This document shows positions 39,470-49,062 of a stretch of 64,000 bases of DNA, piece after piece. The notes beneath the pieces were generated by a model. It was not told the origin of the DNA. It saw only the letters and a program-made list of their open reading frames with translations, and made no database searches. Origin of the DNA: Spiroplasma tabanidicola (GTDB taxonomy: Bacteria; Bacillota_I; Bacilli_A; Mycoplasmatales; Mycoplasmataceae); contig NZ_CP046276.1 of NCBI RefSeq assembly GCF_009730595.1, positions 62,001 to 126,000 of the forward strand. Reading direction: 5' to 3'. Within the stretch, counting starts at the first letter, position 1; each line of letters opens with the position of its first letter. Position numbers and translations under genes: made by a program.

Positions 39470-40684
39470 AAAAATAGTTTTATATTTTATAACTAATGAG
39501 AAAAATAATTATTATTGAATTGTAAAATAAATTTTACTGCTCAACATAATTATTTTTTTATTTAAAATATAATAAATATAAAGACAAGAATATGTATGTA
39601 GTGATTTAGCCAATAGATTTGAATCAAACTTGAATAAAAAATTAAAAAATTTCAACAAAGAAATCTGAGATTGAATAAAAATTTTAATAGAAACTTATCT
39701 AAATTATACGATTTTTATTATGAAGTAATAAAGTTAATTGGAGTAGAAAACTTTAATGTAAAAATTACTGATATAGAAATATTAGAAAAATGTCTCTATA
39801 AATTAAATTTACATATTAATAGAGTTGATAATTAAAGTGTTGAGTTTTACTTCAGAAAATAAGAATGGACTTCTCAAAGTATTTTGAAAAAAATAATAGT
39901 AGTGAGAAAAGTATATTCTTTTATAATCTTTGTATCGTTTTAGATTTTTTTGTTTATATAAATACAACTGAGTTATGTTTAAATTTTTAAAAAAATAGAG
40001 TTGAGATTTTTAGAAGACATCAAAACATCTTTTTATATAATAACAACAAATTATATAAATTATGCTGATGCCCTATATTATATATGAAAAAAATATAAAG
40101 GAATTTATACAACAAAAATAAATGTATGTAAAGTTCATGGTGAATTTCAAACTGAAATAGATTTTTTGCAAATATTCAAATAAATTTAAAAACAAAAAAA
40201 ATCTTGACCTGCATTTGAATATATATGTATACAAGAAAAGCTTGACAAATCCAATACAATAAATTTTTTATTTTTGGTTTAAATATGATAAAGGACAAAA
40301 CTTAATTTTAAATATAATTAAAGTTGCATGTGTAACAAATGTTATTAATTTATATAAATTTTTTAAATAACTAAAGAGATAAATTATAAAGGATTTTAAT
40401 TATTTAAAAATGCAGAATAATGAAGTTAAAGACTTATTTTGCTCTTTAGATAAGCTGAAAAATAAAAGTATAAATAAATATGGTCTAGATATAGAAAGTT
40501 TTATGTATGATAAATTAACAACCCTTTAAAATAAACTTTCATAATAATACAAATAAAAAAATCGACGTAATTTTAAAACCGTTTTTAAAAATTCAAATAA
40601 GAATTATTTAAAAAAATGTTTATATGAAATTTAAAAACCTGATTAATTTAACTTATAATTAAAATATAAAAGGAAGTATAAATT
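39470..40684 (+). other. gene debris, possibly an AbiH- or SIR2-like remnant
   Basis: No intact gene in 1.2 kb. Plus-strand fragments are protein-like: RFESNLNKKLKNFNKEIW (39620), LYDFYYEVIKLIGVENF (39705) and, near 40015..40180, SFYIITTNYINYADALYY followed by KGIYTTKINVCKVHGEFQTE. A TTNY..then VHG pairing is reminiscent of AbiH or SIR2-like proteins (NYT..IHG), but this is weak. A further fragment at 40260 reads NKFFIFGLN. Many stops and shifts separate the pieces. Confidence 0.35.
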
Positions 40685-41491
40685 ATGAAGTGATGATTTT
40701 CAGATTATGATGGAACAATTAATTTACAACATGATGATTCAATTGATCCAAGAGATTTAGATTTTATTAACAGATGAATTAAAAACAATAATGCATTTGC
40801 AATAGCAACAGGAAGAATGGTAAGCGAAGTCCAAGAAGTTTTAGCAAAAAATAATGTACCATACAATTATATTATTTGTAACAATGGTGCAATGGTTTAT
40901 GAAAAAGATAAAGGTGTAATTGTAGAAACTCCAATTCCACTTGAGTATCGAAAAGATATTATAGAGGTTTTAGATAAACTAAGAGATAAATATATTTTAG
41001 GATACTGCTTATTAGATCAAAGAAAAGATTATGCAAAACCTTATTTGGAAGAAATTGATAGTAATCCATTCTTATCTAAGTATGCTCCTAAAAAAAATAA
41101 TTATGAAATAGGTAAAAAAGATATTTTAGAAAATAAAGATGTAAATTTAATTTATGTGTATGTAAATAAAGATGAAGCAATTGAAATGAGAACTTTTTTA
41201 GAAAAACAATTACCTTTTTTAAAAGTAGTAAGAACTCATATTAATGTTATTGAAATAATGCAAAAAGATGTTTCAAAAGCACATGGAATTTTAGAAATAC
41301 AAAAACTAAAAGGTTTCAAAATGGAAGATGTTATTACAAGTGGTGATGGAGAAAATGATATTGAAATGCTTGCTTTAACTAAAAACTCATTTACAATGAA
41401 ACACCATCAACCTGGTGTAAGAGAACATGCTGAATATGAAATAAATAATGTTTTTGAAATCGAAGACATTTTAAATTTTGATTTAACTTAA
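40685..41491 (+). CDS. HAD-family (Cof-type) phosphatase
   Basis: 268 residues through TGA codons; AAAGGAAG precedes the ATG. Motif I DYDGT is at residues 8..12; motif IV is TSGDGENDIEML. It is a paralogue of the product at 32316 with the same start (KWWFSDYDGT). Alone in its transcription unit between gene debris and a lipoprotein. Probably a cytoplasmic sugar-phosphate phosphatase; substrate unknown. Confidence 0.85.
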
Positions 41492-41574
41492 TTTTATTTA
41501 TATTTAATAAGAAACTACTAATTACTAATATTTTCATAAATAATATATAATAATTTAGGAAAAGGAGAAATATA

Positions 41575-42396
41575 ATGAAGAAATTGTTAATTATTTTAGG
41601 AGCAATGGGATTAGTTGCTACATCATCAAGTGTTGCAATCGCATGTAACAAAGAAAATAATAGTAGTGAAAAAACTGATTTATCTACATTGCCAATAAAA
41701 GAATTAGGAACTATTAATGGTGCCGAAGACAAACCTACATTAGAAGACCTTGTAAAAGCTATTAATAATGTAAACAGTAATTACAATTTAAGCATTGGAG
41801 AAGTTTCTTATGACGGACAACCAACTTTATCAAAAGCAAGATTAAAAGCAAGTACAAATGCAAAAAAATTTAAAGGTACTGTGGATATAACATATACTTT
41901 TAAAAAAGAAGAAAGTCAAACACCAGGAAGTACAGTTGAAAATTTAACTTATGCTCAAAGTAAATCAAAAGTTGATGTTATTAATTTATTTAAAAATGAA
42001 AATTATAACTTGATTAATGATCAAAATAAATGAACAAAAAATTATGCAGATACAGAAGCTAGCAAAATTGAAGATGATAATAATATTTTAAATTATGGAG
42101 CTTATCAGGGAAGCTTAATCGATTCAGAAAAAATAACAGAAGAAAATAAAACTAGAGAAAATGAACACAATGTATTTAATGAAATAAAAGTATTTTTTAA
42201 TCAATCTAAAGATTTAAATCACTTAAATCAAGACGCTAAACAAGCGTATATCTTTACAGCAAAAGCAAATGCAGAAGATTCTAAGTTTATTATTTTTCTT
42301 ATTGAAGCAAAATGAACAGTTGAAAATGAAAAAAGCAAAACAACAACTAATTTTGTTTTTACAACTTTAAATCAATTAGAAATAATAATAAGTTAA
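41575..42396 (+). CDS. lipoprotein
   Basis: 273 residues through TGA codons; AAAGGAG precedes ATG 41575. Signal MKKLLIILGAMGLVATSSS with lipobox VAIAC. One module (KELGTINGAEDKPTLEDLV .. VDITYTF) and then a domain with VFNEIKVFFNQSKDLNHL, YIFTAKANAEDSKFIIFLI, FVFTTLN. It is a paralogue of the lipoprotein at 31366. The next element is an IS inserted 50 bases downstream. No terminator is visible before the IS, whose hairpin end may serve. Confidence 0.85.
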
Positions 42397-42446
42397 TATT
42401 TAAAGTAAAAGTAGTTTTAAGAAAAACTTAATATAAAAAAAAACAA

Positions 42447-43825
42447 AGAATAGACAAACTTAAAGAGACCAAAAATATCTTATGATATTTGGTTTCTTTT
42501 TTATTATATAAATAATTTTGTAAATTATTTCTTTTAATAATAAATTCATCAAACAATTATTTAAACTCTATAATGCTTTTAAATTCACTTCCATATTCTG
42601 CAAAAAAACAATCTTTGTATCAGCCATTTAAAGCTTCTTTTGGTGCATTATGTTTAAATCCAGCTTTAGATATTGATAAAACTAAATTTGAACATGAACT
42701 AATTACATCTTTTACTGCATATGATGCATTTGCAGTTCCTCTATCAGTTTGAAGTATTGTAAAATCTACTTTGTATTTGGTTATAACTTTTATTACTTCT
42801 TAATTGTTTTTGCAACAAATTTTGAGTTTTCACTTGAAGAAAAATTATAAGCAATCATATCTCTGTTATATCAATTATATGCAAACTCACCAAGTAATTT
42901 AACTTTTTACCTTTAATTATAAGGTCTAAATATGAACCATCTATTCCAACTTTTTGTAAATTATATTGAGTACTAAAATCTTTTTAATTAAATCCGGCAC
43001 GACATTACCTCTTTAAAGATTTTGTCTTTTATGTTCTCTATTAATTTTTGCTAAATTTACTAACTTGTTATTTGTAATTCATTTATTATCTTATAACTAA
43101 TATTAACTTTAAACTCATCATTTATTCAAGAACTAACTTTTCTAGAAACAGATGAACCATTTTTTTCTGTAAACTTATTTATTAAATCAATTGTTTGATC
43201 ATTATATTTTCTTTTTAATTATATTGTTTTATTCTTTAAAAGTTCTTCTTTATTTTTATTTTTTCATTTAGCATAATTAGAAAAATTGACAAATAGAGCT
43301 TCACATTTATCTTTCATATTTAGATCACTAGACTCATCAAAATAAATCACATTATATGCATTGTTTTTTTCATGCCTTCTTACTTGTTTGTATCTTCATT
43401 TGAGTTTTCGATAAATTCATGCAAGAAGGCATGCGCTTTTCCAAAAACTCAATTTTTGCCTTATCTTTTAACTTTTCTTTTTTAAGTTTGTTTAATTCTT
43501 TTTCAAGTTTCTTATTTTCATCTTTAAGCAATTTATTTTCAATGTCTTTTTTCATATAAATATTAACCTCACAAAGCGAATAATTTAATTCGCTTTCTAA
43601 TTCATTAATATTATATCTTTTTATTAATTGTTTTATTTGAACTTGACCACTTTTTAAGTTTAATTCTTCAAAGATTTTTGAAGTTTTTTCTCCAGCTAAA
43701 AACTTCTTAATAGCAATTAATTTTATCTTTTATCTATTACTTTTGGCATATAAAAACAACCTTTCTATAGAAACTTATTATTTAAATTTTTTTAAATAAT
43801 CGGTCTGTTTAAGGTTATCTATTTT
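42447..43825 (-). mobile_element. degraded IS, relative of the one at 6636
   Basis: The left end 42447..42471 matches the 25-bp terminal repeat of the IS at 6636 with one mismatch. The right end 43801..43825 matches with several. Length 1,379 bp, minus orientation. It lies between a lipoprotein gene and a truncated membrane protein gene. Confidence 0.85.
42480..43749 (-). pseudogene. IS transposase, many lesions
   Basis: Begins at ATG 43749 with MPKVIDK, is interrupted almost at once by a frameshift (one base missing in KIKLI), and contains further stops in the coiled coil (after ELKRKYN, near 43219), near 42985 and near 42800. The coiled-coil part MKKDIENKLLKDENKKLEKE (43555) and the core parts ILQTDRGTAN and NAPKEALNG are recognisable. 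It preserves the longer A tract at the site where the copy at 6636 is frameshifted. Confidence 0.8.
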
Positions 43826-43898
43826 CAATATAGGAAATATTGTTTTTTTATTTATGAAATTATAATTAAATAGATTCTTAAAAAAAGGTAAAAAAAGT

Positions 43899-44069
43899 AT
43901 GAGCAAAATTTTCAAAAAATATAGAAAGTTATTTATAAAAACTTGAGTAGAAACAATTGGTACAATTTTGTTTTTAGTAATTTTTACTATGATTGTATTT
44001 GGGATTTTAGCAACACCGTTACAATTAACTTTAAAAGCAAGTTATTTATTAAAAAATACAAATAGTTAA
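43899..44069 (+). pseudogene. 5' fragment of a membrane protein, possibly an ABC-type permease
   Basis: 56 residues through one TGA: MSKIFKKYRKLFIKTWVETI, then a membrane segment GTILFLVIFTMIVFGIL ending ATPLQL. The KLFxKTW..IGT start followed by a membrane helix and ATPLQL resembles the beginning of very large mollicute permease-like proteins, so this is probably what remains after IS insertion. The stop comes 70 bases before the ISNCY element. It could also be a genuine small membrane protein. Confidence 0.5.
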
Positions 44070-44140
44070 AATAATCAAATGCAACATAATTTTAATTACG
44101 ACAATAATTTTTAAATAAAGTTATTTTAAAATGTGTTGAT

Positions 44141-45597
44141 TGTAAGCGATTATGTCACAAAAAACAATATATTAATATATGCTTCTTGTATTTCTTCTTT
44201 TCTTATTAAAGAAGTATCAATTACTATATTTTCATGAACTTTCAATTTTTGGTGGTTTAATAGACTCTAGTTCTTCTTTTTTAATTGTATATTTATTACC
44301 GTGAAGCCTATTTCATCTATTTCTATTAAGTTATATACATCATTACCAATTGAAGAATAATATTTTTATCCTGAGTTTTCATAACCATAACTTTTGTTTT
44401 TGGTTTTAAATACAGCGGCTCATACCCTGAACAAACAAACCATTTTTTATTATCATAATCAATACTTGAACCTTTATTGACGATTCTTGTTGTTCTATAT
44501 GAAAAAACAATATTTGGATTTTCTGTAAATTTTCTTACAACTGATTTACAATTATCAATAGGAGTTGAATATTTTTTATTATATTCTTTAATCAGTGTAG
44601 GTAAATAATCATTTAACTCTTCAATTGTTTTAATATTTTTGATTCGAATTCTTTGAGGCCATCTTCTTTGAAGGGTGCCAAAAGTTCTCTCAACCAAAGC
44701 TTTTTCTTGTGGTATAGAGGTAGTTTTTGTTGATACTTTTAAAGAATGAAAAATAAATTGCAATTGAGTACGAGACTCTGAATACCCTTCAGAGTCTCTA
44801 TTTATTTTAGAGCTAAATACATTTCGATTGTCAGTTACATTCTTAATAGGAATGCCATAATTTACAAATGTTTCTTTATAAACACGATAATAACTCTCTG
44901 TTGTTTCTTGCTCGCTAAAATGTCCTGCTAAAATTCTTTTTGTTGACTTATCAATTACAATGTGTAAATGACTTTTTACTCCCTTAATCCACTCGTGATT
45001 TGAAGCATCTGCTTCAAAAATTGCCCCAAAGTTTGTTTCTCTTTTTTGGGTTGGGTGAGGGTGTTTTAATAATGGAATTTTATTTTTGATTATAACTAAT
45101 GGGTCTAAATCATTGTTTAATCGATTTGTTCTTAATCTAATTTCTTTTTTGGTTTTTTTATGCATACTAAAAACTAACTCATTATTTTCTTTCATTATAT
45201 TTCTTAATGAAGAATAGCTAATTTTATCTTTTCAACAATTTTCTCAATAATCTAACATACTAAAATCATAATATTTTAATTTATAAAAACTAATTATTTT
45301 TTCTTTAATATCATGATCTATTTTATTTCTTGGGATTTTCCCAGTGTTTTTATGAATAAAAGCTTTTGGTCCAATTTTTTTATACTCTTTTAACTTTCTA
45401 TATGTGTGTCTTTTTGATCAACCAAGAGTTTCTGCGCTTGTGTTTATGTCATGTAGTTTATTAGATAAACCTTTTATAACCTCTAATTTAACTTGTTTCA
45501 TTATGTCTAATTCAATTCCTCTCATAATTTTGCCTCCAAGTATATTGTACTTGTGACATAATCGCTTGTTAATTGTTTGTGACATAATCGCTTGTTA
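44141..45597 (-). mobile_element. ISNCY (IS1202-type) insertion sequence
   Basis: Left end TGTAAGCGATTATGTCACAA (44141..44160) is matched in inverse orientation at 45577..45597. A second copy of that end lies just inside, at 45551..45571. The element is about 1,457 bp. It sits immediately upstream of the rplJ leader and next to the membrane protein fragment. Confidence 0.85.
44326..45525 (-). CDS. ISNCY-family transposase, C-terminus frameshifted
   Basis: 399 residues from ATG 45525 (GGAGG upstream), read through several TGA codons. N-terminal HTH LGWSKRHTYRKLKEYKKIG, then FIHKNTGKIPRNK. DDE core: Asp in FEADASNHEW, Asp in VTDNRNVF, Glu in KALVERTFGTLQRRW. The final residues LQLVMMYIT look like a frame slip: the neighbouring frame continues NDVYNLIEIDEIGFTVIN and then breaks again. 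The core is intact but the C-terminal domain is damaged, so activity is doubtful. Confidence 0.85.
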
Positions 45598-45654
45598 TTC
45601 ATATAATTTACTATTTACTTTTTATAAAGTATTAAAATTTATGATATTATATAT

Positions 45655-45808
45655 ATGCTATTCGTACCAAAGAAAGTAACTGGGATTTATCCCTTAATTT
45701 GTTACCGAGGAATGAAATTACAGATACAAACTATTTTTATTTTTAAAAATAGTTATTTAGTGTATTTTTTAATTAACCTCGGAAATAATTATTTTCGAGG
45801 TTTTATTT
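45655..45808 (+). ncRNA. probable L10 ribosomal protein leader
   Basis: The transcript upstream of rplJ has a G+C-richer structured part (GTAACTGGGATTTATCCC .. GTTACCGAGG) followed by a hairpin ACCTCGGAAA/TTTTCGAGGT running into T-rich sequence at 45775..45806. Such leaders bind the L10-L7/L12 complex and switch a terminator or antiterminator to autoregulate the operon in Firmicutes and mollicutes. The assignment rests on position and the hairpin pattern, not on a covariance search. Confidence 0.6.
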
Positions 45809-45841
45809 TGATCAAAAAAATAGTAAAAGGAGGTAGTATTA

Positions 45842-46342
45842 GTGTCAAACGCAAGACCAGCACATGCTAAAAAGAATGAAATTGTAAAAGATATTGCTAA
45901 TCGTATTAAAAATTGTAAAGGAATGGCAATAGCAGAATACAAAAACTTATCAGTTGCTCAAATGACTGATTTAAGAAACAAAGCTCGTGAACAAGGTATT
46001 TTTATTAAAGTTTATAAAGATTCATTAGTTACAAGAGCAGTACAAGAACTAAAAATTTCAGGATTAGAACCATATTTAACTGAACAAAATGTTTACATTT
46101 TCTCTGATGAAGAAGCTCTATATCCTGCAAAATTAGTTGATAACTTTGCAAAAATCAATAAAGATTTAAAATTAAAAGCGGGAATTTATGAAGGAAATGT
46201 ATTAGATACAGCAGCAATCAATGAAATTGCTTCTCTTCCATCAAAAGAAGAACTATACTCAATGTTTGCTTCATCTCTTATCTACCCATTACGTCAATTT
46301 ATGTTGACAGTAAAAGAAATTGCAAAAACAAGATCAGAATAG
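45842..46342 (+). CDS. rplJ: 50S ribosomal protein L10
   Basis: 166 residues, GTG start behind AAAGGAGG. Sequence MSNARPAHAKKNEIVKDIAN, then KGMAIAEYKNLSVAQMTDLR and SLVTRAVQ match L10; the C-terminal helix binds L7/L12 dimers, forming the ribosomal stalk that recruits translational GTPases. The gene is followed after 59 bases by rplL, the conserved order. Length is normal for the family. Confidence 0.95.
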   Translation: MSNARPAHAKKNEIVKDIANRIKNCKGMAIAEYKNLSVAQMTDLRNKAREQGIFIKVYKDSLVTRAVQELKISGLEPYLTEQNVYIFSDEEALYPAKLVDNFAKINKDLKLKAGIYEGNVLDTAAINEIASLPSKEELYSMFASSLIYPLRQFMLTVKEIAKTRSE

Positions 46343-46401
46343 TTTAAATTAAAGTGTACTAATAGCAACTTAATAAATTAAATGAAAAGGAGAACCAAAT
46401 T

Positions 46402-46770
46402 ATGGCAGTTACAAAAGACGATATTATTAAAGCTTTAGAAGAAATGAAATTAACTGAATTAAATGAATTAGTTAAAGCTATCGAAGATCACTTCGGAGTT
46501 GTTGCAGCAGCAGCAGTTGCAGCACCAGCAGCAGGGGGAGCAGCAGATGCAGCACCAACTGAAGTTAATGTATTATTAACAAATCCAGGAGGAAACAAAG
46601 TTGCAGTTATTAAAATTGTAAAAGAAATTACTGGATTAGGATTAATGGATGCTAAAAAATTAGTTGATGGAACATTACCAGCAACTATTAAAGAAAACGT
46701 AAAAGTTGAAGAAGCAGAAAACATGAAAAAACAATTAATGGAAGCTGGAGCTTCAGTAGATTTAAAATAA
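46402..46770 (+). CDS. rplL: 50S ribosomal protein L7/L12
   Basis: 122 residues; AAAGGAG precedes ATG. N-terminal dimerisation domain ([20 protein letters not shown]), alanine-rich hinge ([14 protein letters not shown]), and the C-terminal factor-binding domain ([34 protein letters not shown]). It forms the flexible ribosome stalk. A terminator ends the operon. Confidence 0.97.
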   Translation: MAVTKDDIIKALEEMKLTELNELVKAIEDHFGVVAAAAVAAPAAGGAADAAPTEVNVLLTNPGGNKVAVIKIVKEITGLGLMDAKKLVDGTLPATIKENVKVEEAENMKKQLMEAGASVDLK

Positions 46771-46783
46771 TTTATCTAAAAAT

Positions 46784-46814
46784 TAAATCACTTTATAAAA
46801 AGTGATTTTTTATT
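46784..46814 (+). terminator. rho-independent terminator
   Basis: AAATCACTT and AAGTGATTT pair around a short loop and run into T6 after rplL. Confidence 0.85.
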
Positions 46815-46844
46815 TGTTAAAATTACTTATAAGGGGTGGTTTGA

Positions 46845-47901
46845 TTGGAAGTTTTAAAAAAAGAATACCTAAAAAATATTGACTTAAATGATTGTTTCTT
46901 TGATTCATTAAAAAATGATTATGGAACTAACGATTTTGTATCTTGATTTCAAAAAAAGCATCAGAAAACTATGAAGCATTTTTAAAATACGATGAAAATA
47001 ATAAAATTAAAGCTTTCTTAATGCTACAAATAAAAGATGAACCAGAAAATGACATTTTACCAATTCAACCTAATAAAAAAAGAATAAAAATATCTACTTT
47101 CAAAATAGATGATGACTTTAAATCTCTAATATTATCAGAAGCTATTATAAATATCATTTTTTCGGAAATGGATAAAGAAAAAATATATGAATGTTATGTA
47201 ACAATGTATAAAGACAAGCAAAAGGCTCTTCTTAATGTATTATTTTCATGAGGTTTTTTAGAAGTTGGAACTAAAAATAATGAAATAGTTATGGTCAAAA
47301 TGAAAAACACAGATCTTAATGACGTGAAAAAAAATTATAAATGATATTTTAATTAAGAAAATCTGAATAATATAAAAGATGTAAACTTTTTTTAATTCCT
47401 TTAGAACCAGAATATCATGATAAATTATTTCCAGAAAATCATTTAGCAAAAACACAAAACACAGCAAAAGCATTTGATATTTCTTCAATTAGCATAAGCA
47501 AAACATATTTATCAAAAATTAATTATAATAAATTACCTAAAAGAGGAGATTTTCTTTTAGAATACAGAATGAGCAAGGAGCAAAAGTTCTTTAAATCAGC
47601 TGTTACAGGAATTGGTATTGTTAGTGAAGTTATTTATGATAAAAACTTATCATTTAAAAATTGAAAAAAACACGTCGGAAACACCTCTGTTTTTACAGAT
47701 GAAGAACTGGAATTACAGTTTAAAATGGGTAGAAATAAAATTATTAAATTTTTTCATATTTTTGCATTTGGAGAAGGCAAAAATATAAATCTCAAAGCTT
47801 TATATGATTTAAATATATGACCAGATAATTTTTATTTACCAGCATATCCAATTAATGATAAAGAACTAGTTTTAAATTTAATTTTAGAAAGGTGAAAATA
47901 A
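46845..47901 (+). pseudogene. GNAT acetyltransferase-like protein with EVE/PUA-like C-terminus, broken
   Basis: TTG 46845 (behind AAGGGGTGG) begins MEVLKKEYLKNIDLNDCFFD. The A7 tract at 46951..46957 is one base short, shifting the frame. The next frame reads SENYEAFLKYDENNKIKAFL and SWGFLEVG to TAA at 47355. A third part reads LIPLEPEYHDKLFPENHLA, KLPKRGDFLLEYRMS, GIGIVSEV and ends ERWK at 47901. GNAT-like N-terminal and PUA/EVE-like C-terminal parts are inferred from these patterns. The stop codon is adjacent to the ATG of the ASCH gene. Confidence 0.55.
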
Positions 47902-48272
47902 ATGAAACTTTTAATATCTATACACAACGAACACATTGAAAATATAAAAAAAGGTCACAAAAAATTTGAATTTAGAAAAGTTATTGGAAGACAGTTTAAT
48001 GAAAATGAAATTTATTTTTATGCAACTTATCCAACTTCAAAAGTAGTAGGAGTTGCAAAAATAAAAAAAGTACATATTGATAAACCTAGCGTAATATGAG
48101 ATATAGCCAAGAATTTCTCGGGAGTTGATAAAGAATTTTATTATAGTTATTATCATAATAAAAAATTGCAGTAGCCTATGAAATAGAAGAATATATTAGT
48201 TTCAAAAAACCACTGGATTTACAACACTTTGGCATAAAAAATGCACCTCAATCATTTGTATATATTAAATAA
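47902..48272 (+). pseudogene. ASCH-domain protein, one frameshift
   Basis: MKLLISIHNEHIENIKKGHK, then KFEFRK, IYFYATYPTSKVVGVAKI and PSVIWDIAKNFSGV are typical of ASCH domains (PUA-like, RNA-related). The frame breaks in the A6 tract at 48160..48165; the next frame gives VAYEIEEYISFKKPLDL and ends APQSFVYIK at 48272. It is coupled to the upstream GNAT-like gene. The pair looks like a conserved cassette that is now inactive, unless the A tract slips. Confidence 0.65.
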
Positions 48273-48323
48273 TATATTTTATAAAAAATAATTTTTTTAT
48301 AAAATCAAAAAAGGTAACAAAAT

Positions 48324-48998
48324 ATGGAAAGTAAGAAAATATATTCATACTTAGAAAATAAAATATTAAGTAATGAATTAAAAAAAGATGACAAACTACA
48401 ATCAGAAAATCAACTTTGCGTTAAGTTTAATGTATCAAGAAATTTAATAAGAGATGTTTATAACGACTTAATAATAGATGGTTATATTCATAGCCAAAAA
48501 GGTAAAGGTTATTTTGTAAATGATAAAAAATTTTGAATGAAAAACTTAAACCCACAAAAAAAGTTTCCTGAGTATGAATGCGAAAATAAGTTATTAGATT
48601 TCAAAATAGATTTACCGAATTGATTTTTAGAAAACTATAATTTAGAAAGTAAAAATTTTCAATGTTATACAAAAGCTAGATATTTAAATAATAAAGAATT
48701 GTGTTTAACTTACATATTTTTAAATTTAAATTTAATACCTAATCCTAACGAAAAAGAAATAGAAAATTCTGTTATAAGTTATTTGAGCAAAAGATATGAT
48801 TTTAGTAAATCATATAACTTTATTAAAATACAAAAAGCAGATCAAAAAGATAAAGAATATTTTGGTTTAAATGATAATAGTTATGTTGTTTGTGAGTACT
48901 CAATAATTTTTAATAGCGATGAAACTATATTACAATGCTCACTTGATAAAAGTAGAATAGAAGATTTTAACTTTGGTTATATAGCTAGAGTTGTATAA
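48324..48998 (+). CDS. GntR-family sugar regulator
   Basis: 224 residues through TGA codons. N-terminal wHTH: KIYSYLENKILSNELKKDDK, LQSENQLCVKFNVSRNLIRD and GKGYFVNDK. The C-terminal domain is of the UTRA type (CLTYIFLNLNLIPNPNEKEI .. ECSIIFNSDETILQCS), which binds sugar or sugar phosphate. It is followed by a terminator and then by the GH31-PTS operon it probably controls. A similar TAACAAAATATGG leader supplies a weak ribosome binding site. Confidence 0.82.
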
Positions 48999-49028
48999 AT
49001 AACTTGTCCTTACAAGTTATTTTTATTT
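48998..49028 (+). terminator. rho-independent terminator
   Basis: AATAACTTG and CAAGTTATT pair around TCCTTA, followed by T5; starts on the stop codon of the regulator. Confidence 0.8.
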
Positions 49029-49062
49029 TTATAAGAAATATAATTTTAATGAGGTGATAATA

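Noticed and set aside
46488-46724. Minus-strand frame of 78 codons opposite rplL
   Set aside because: It is the shadow of the alanine-rich rplL sequence; rplL is certain.
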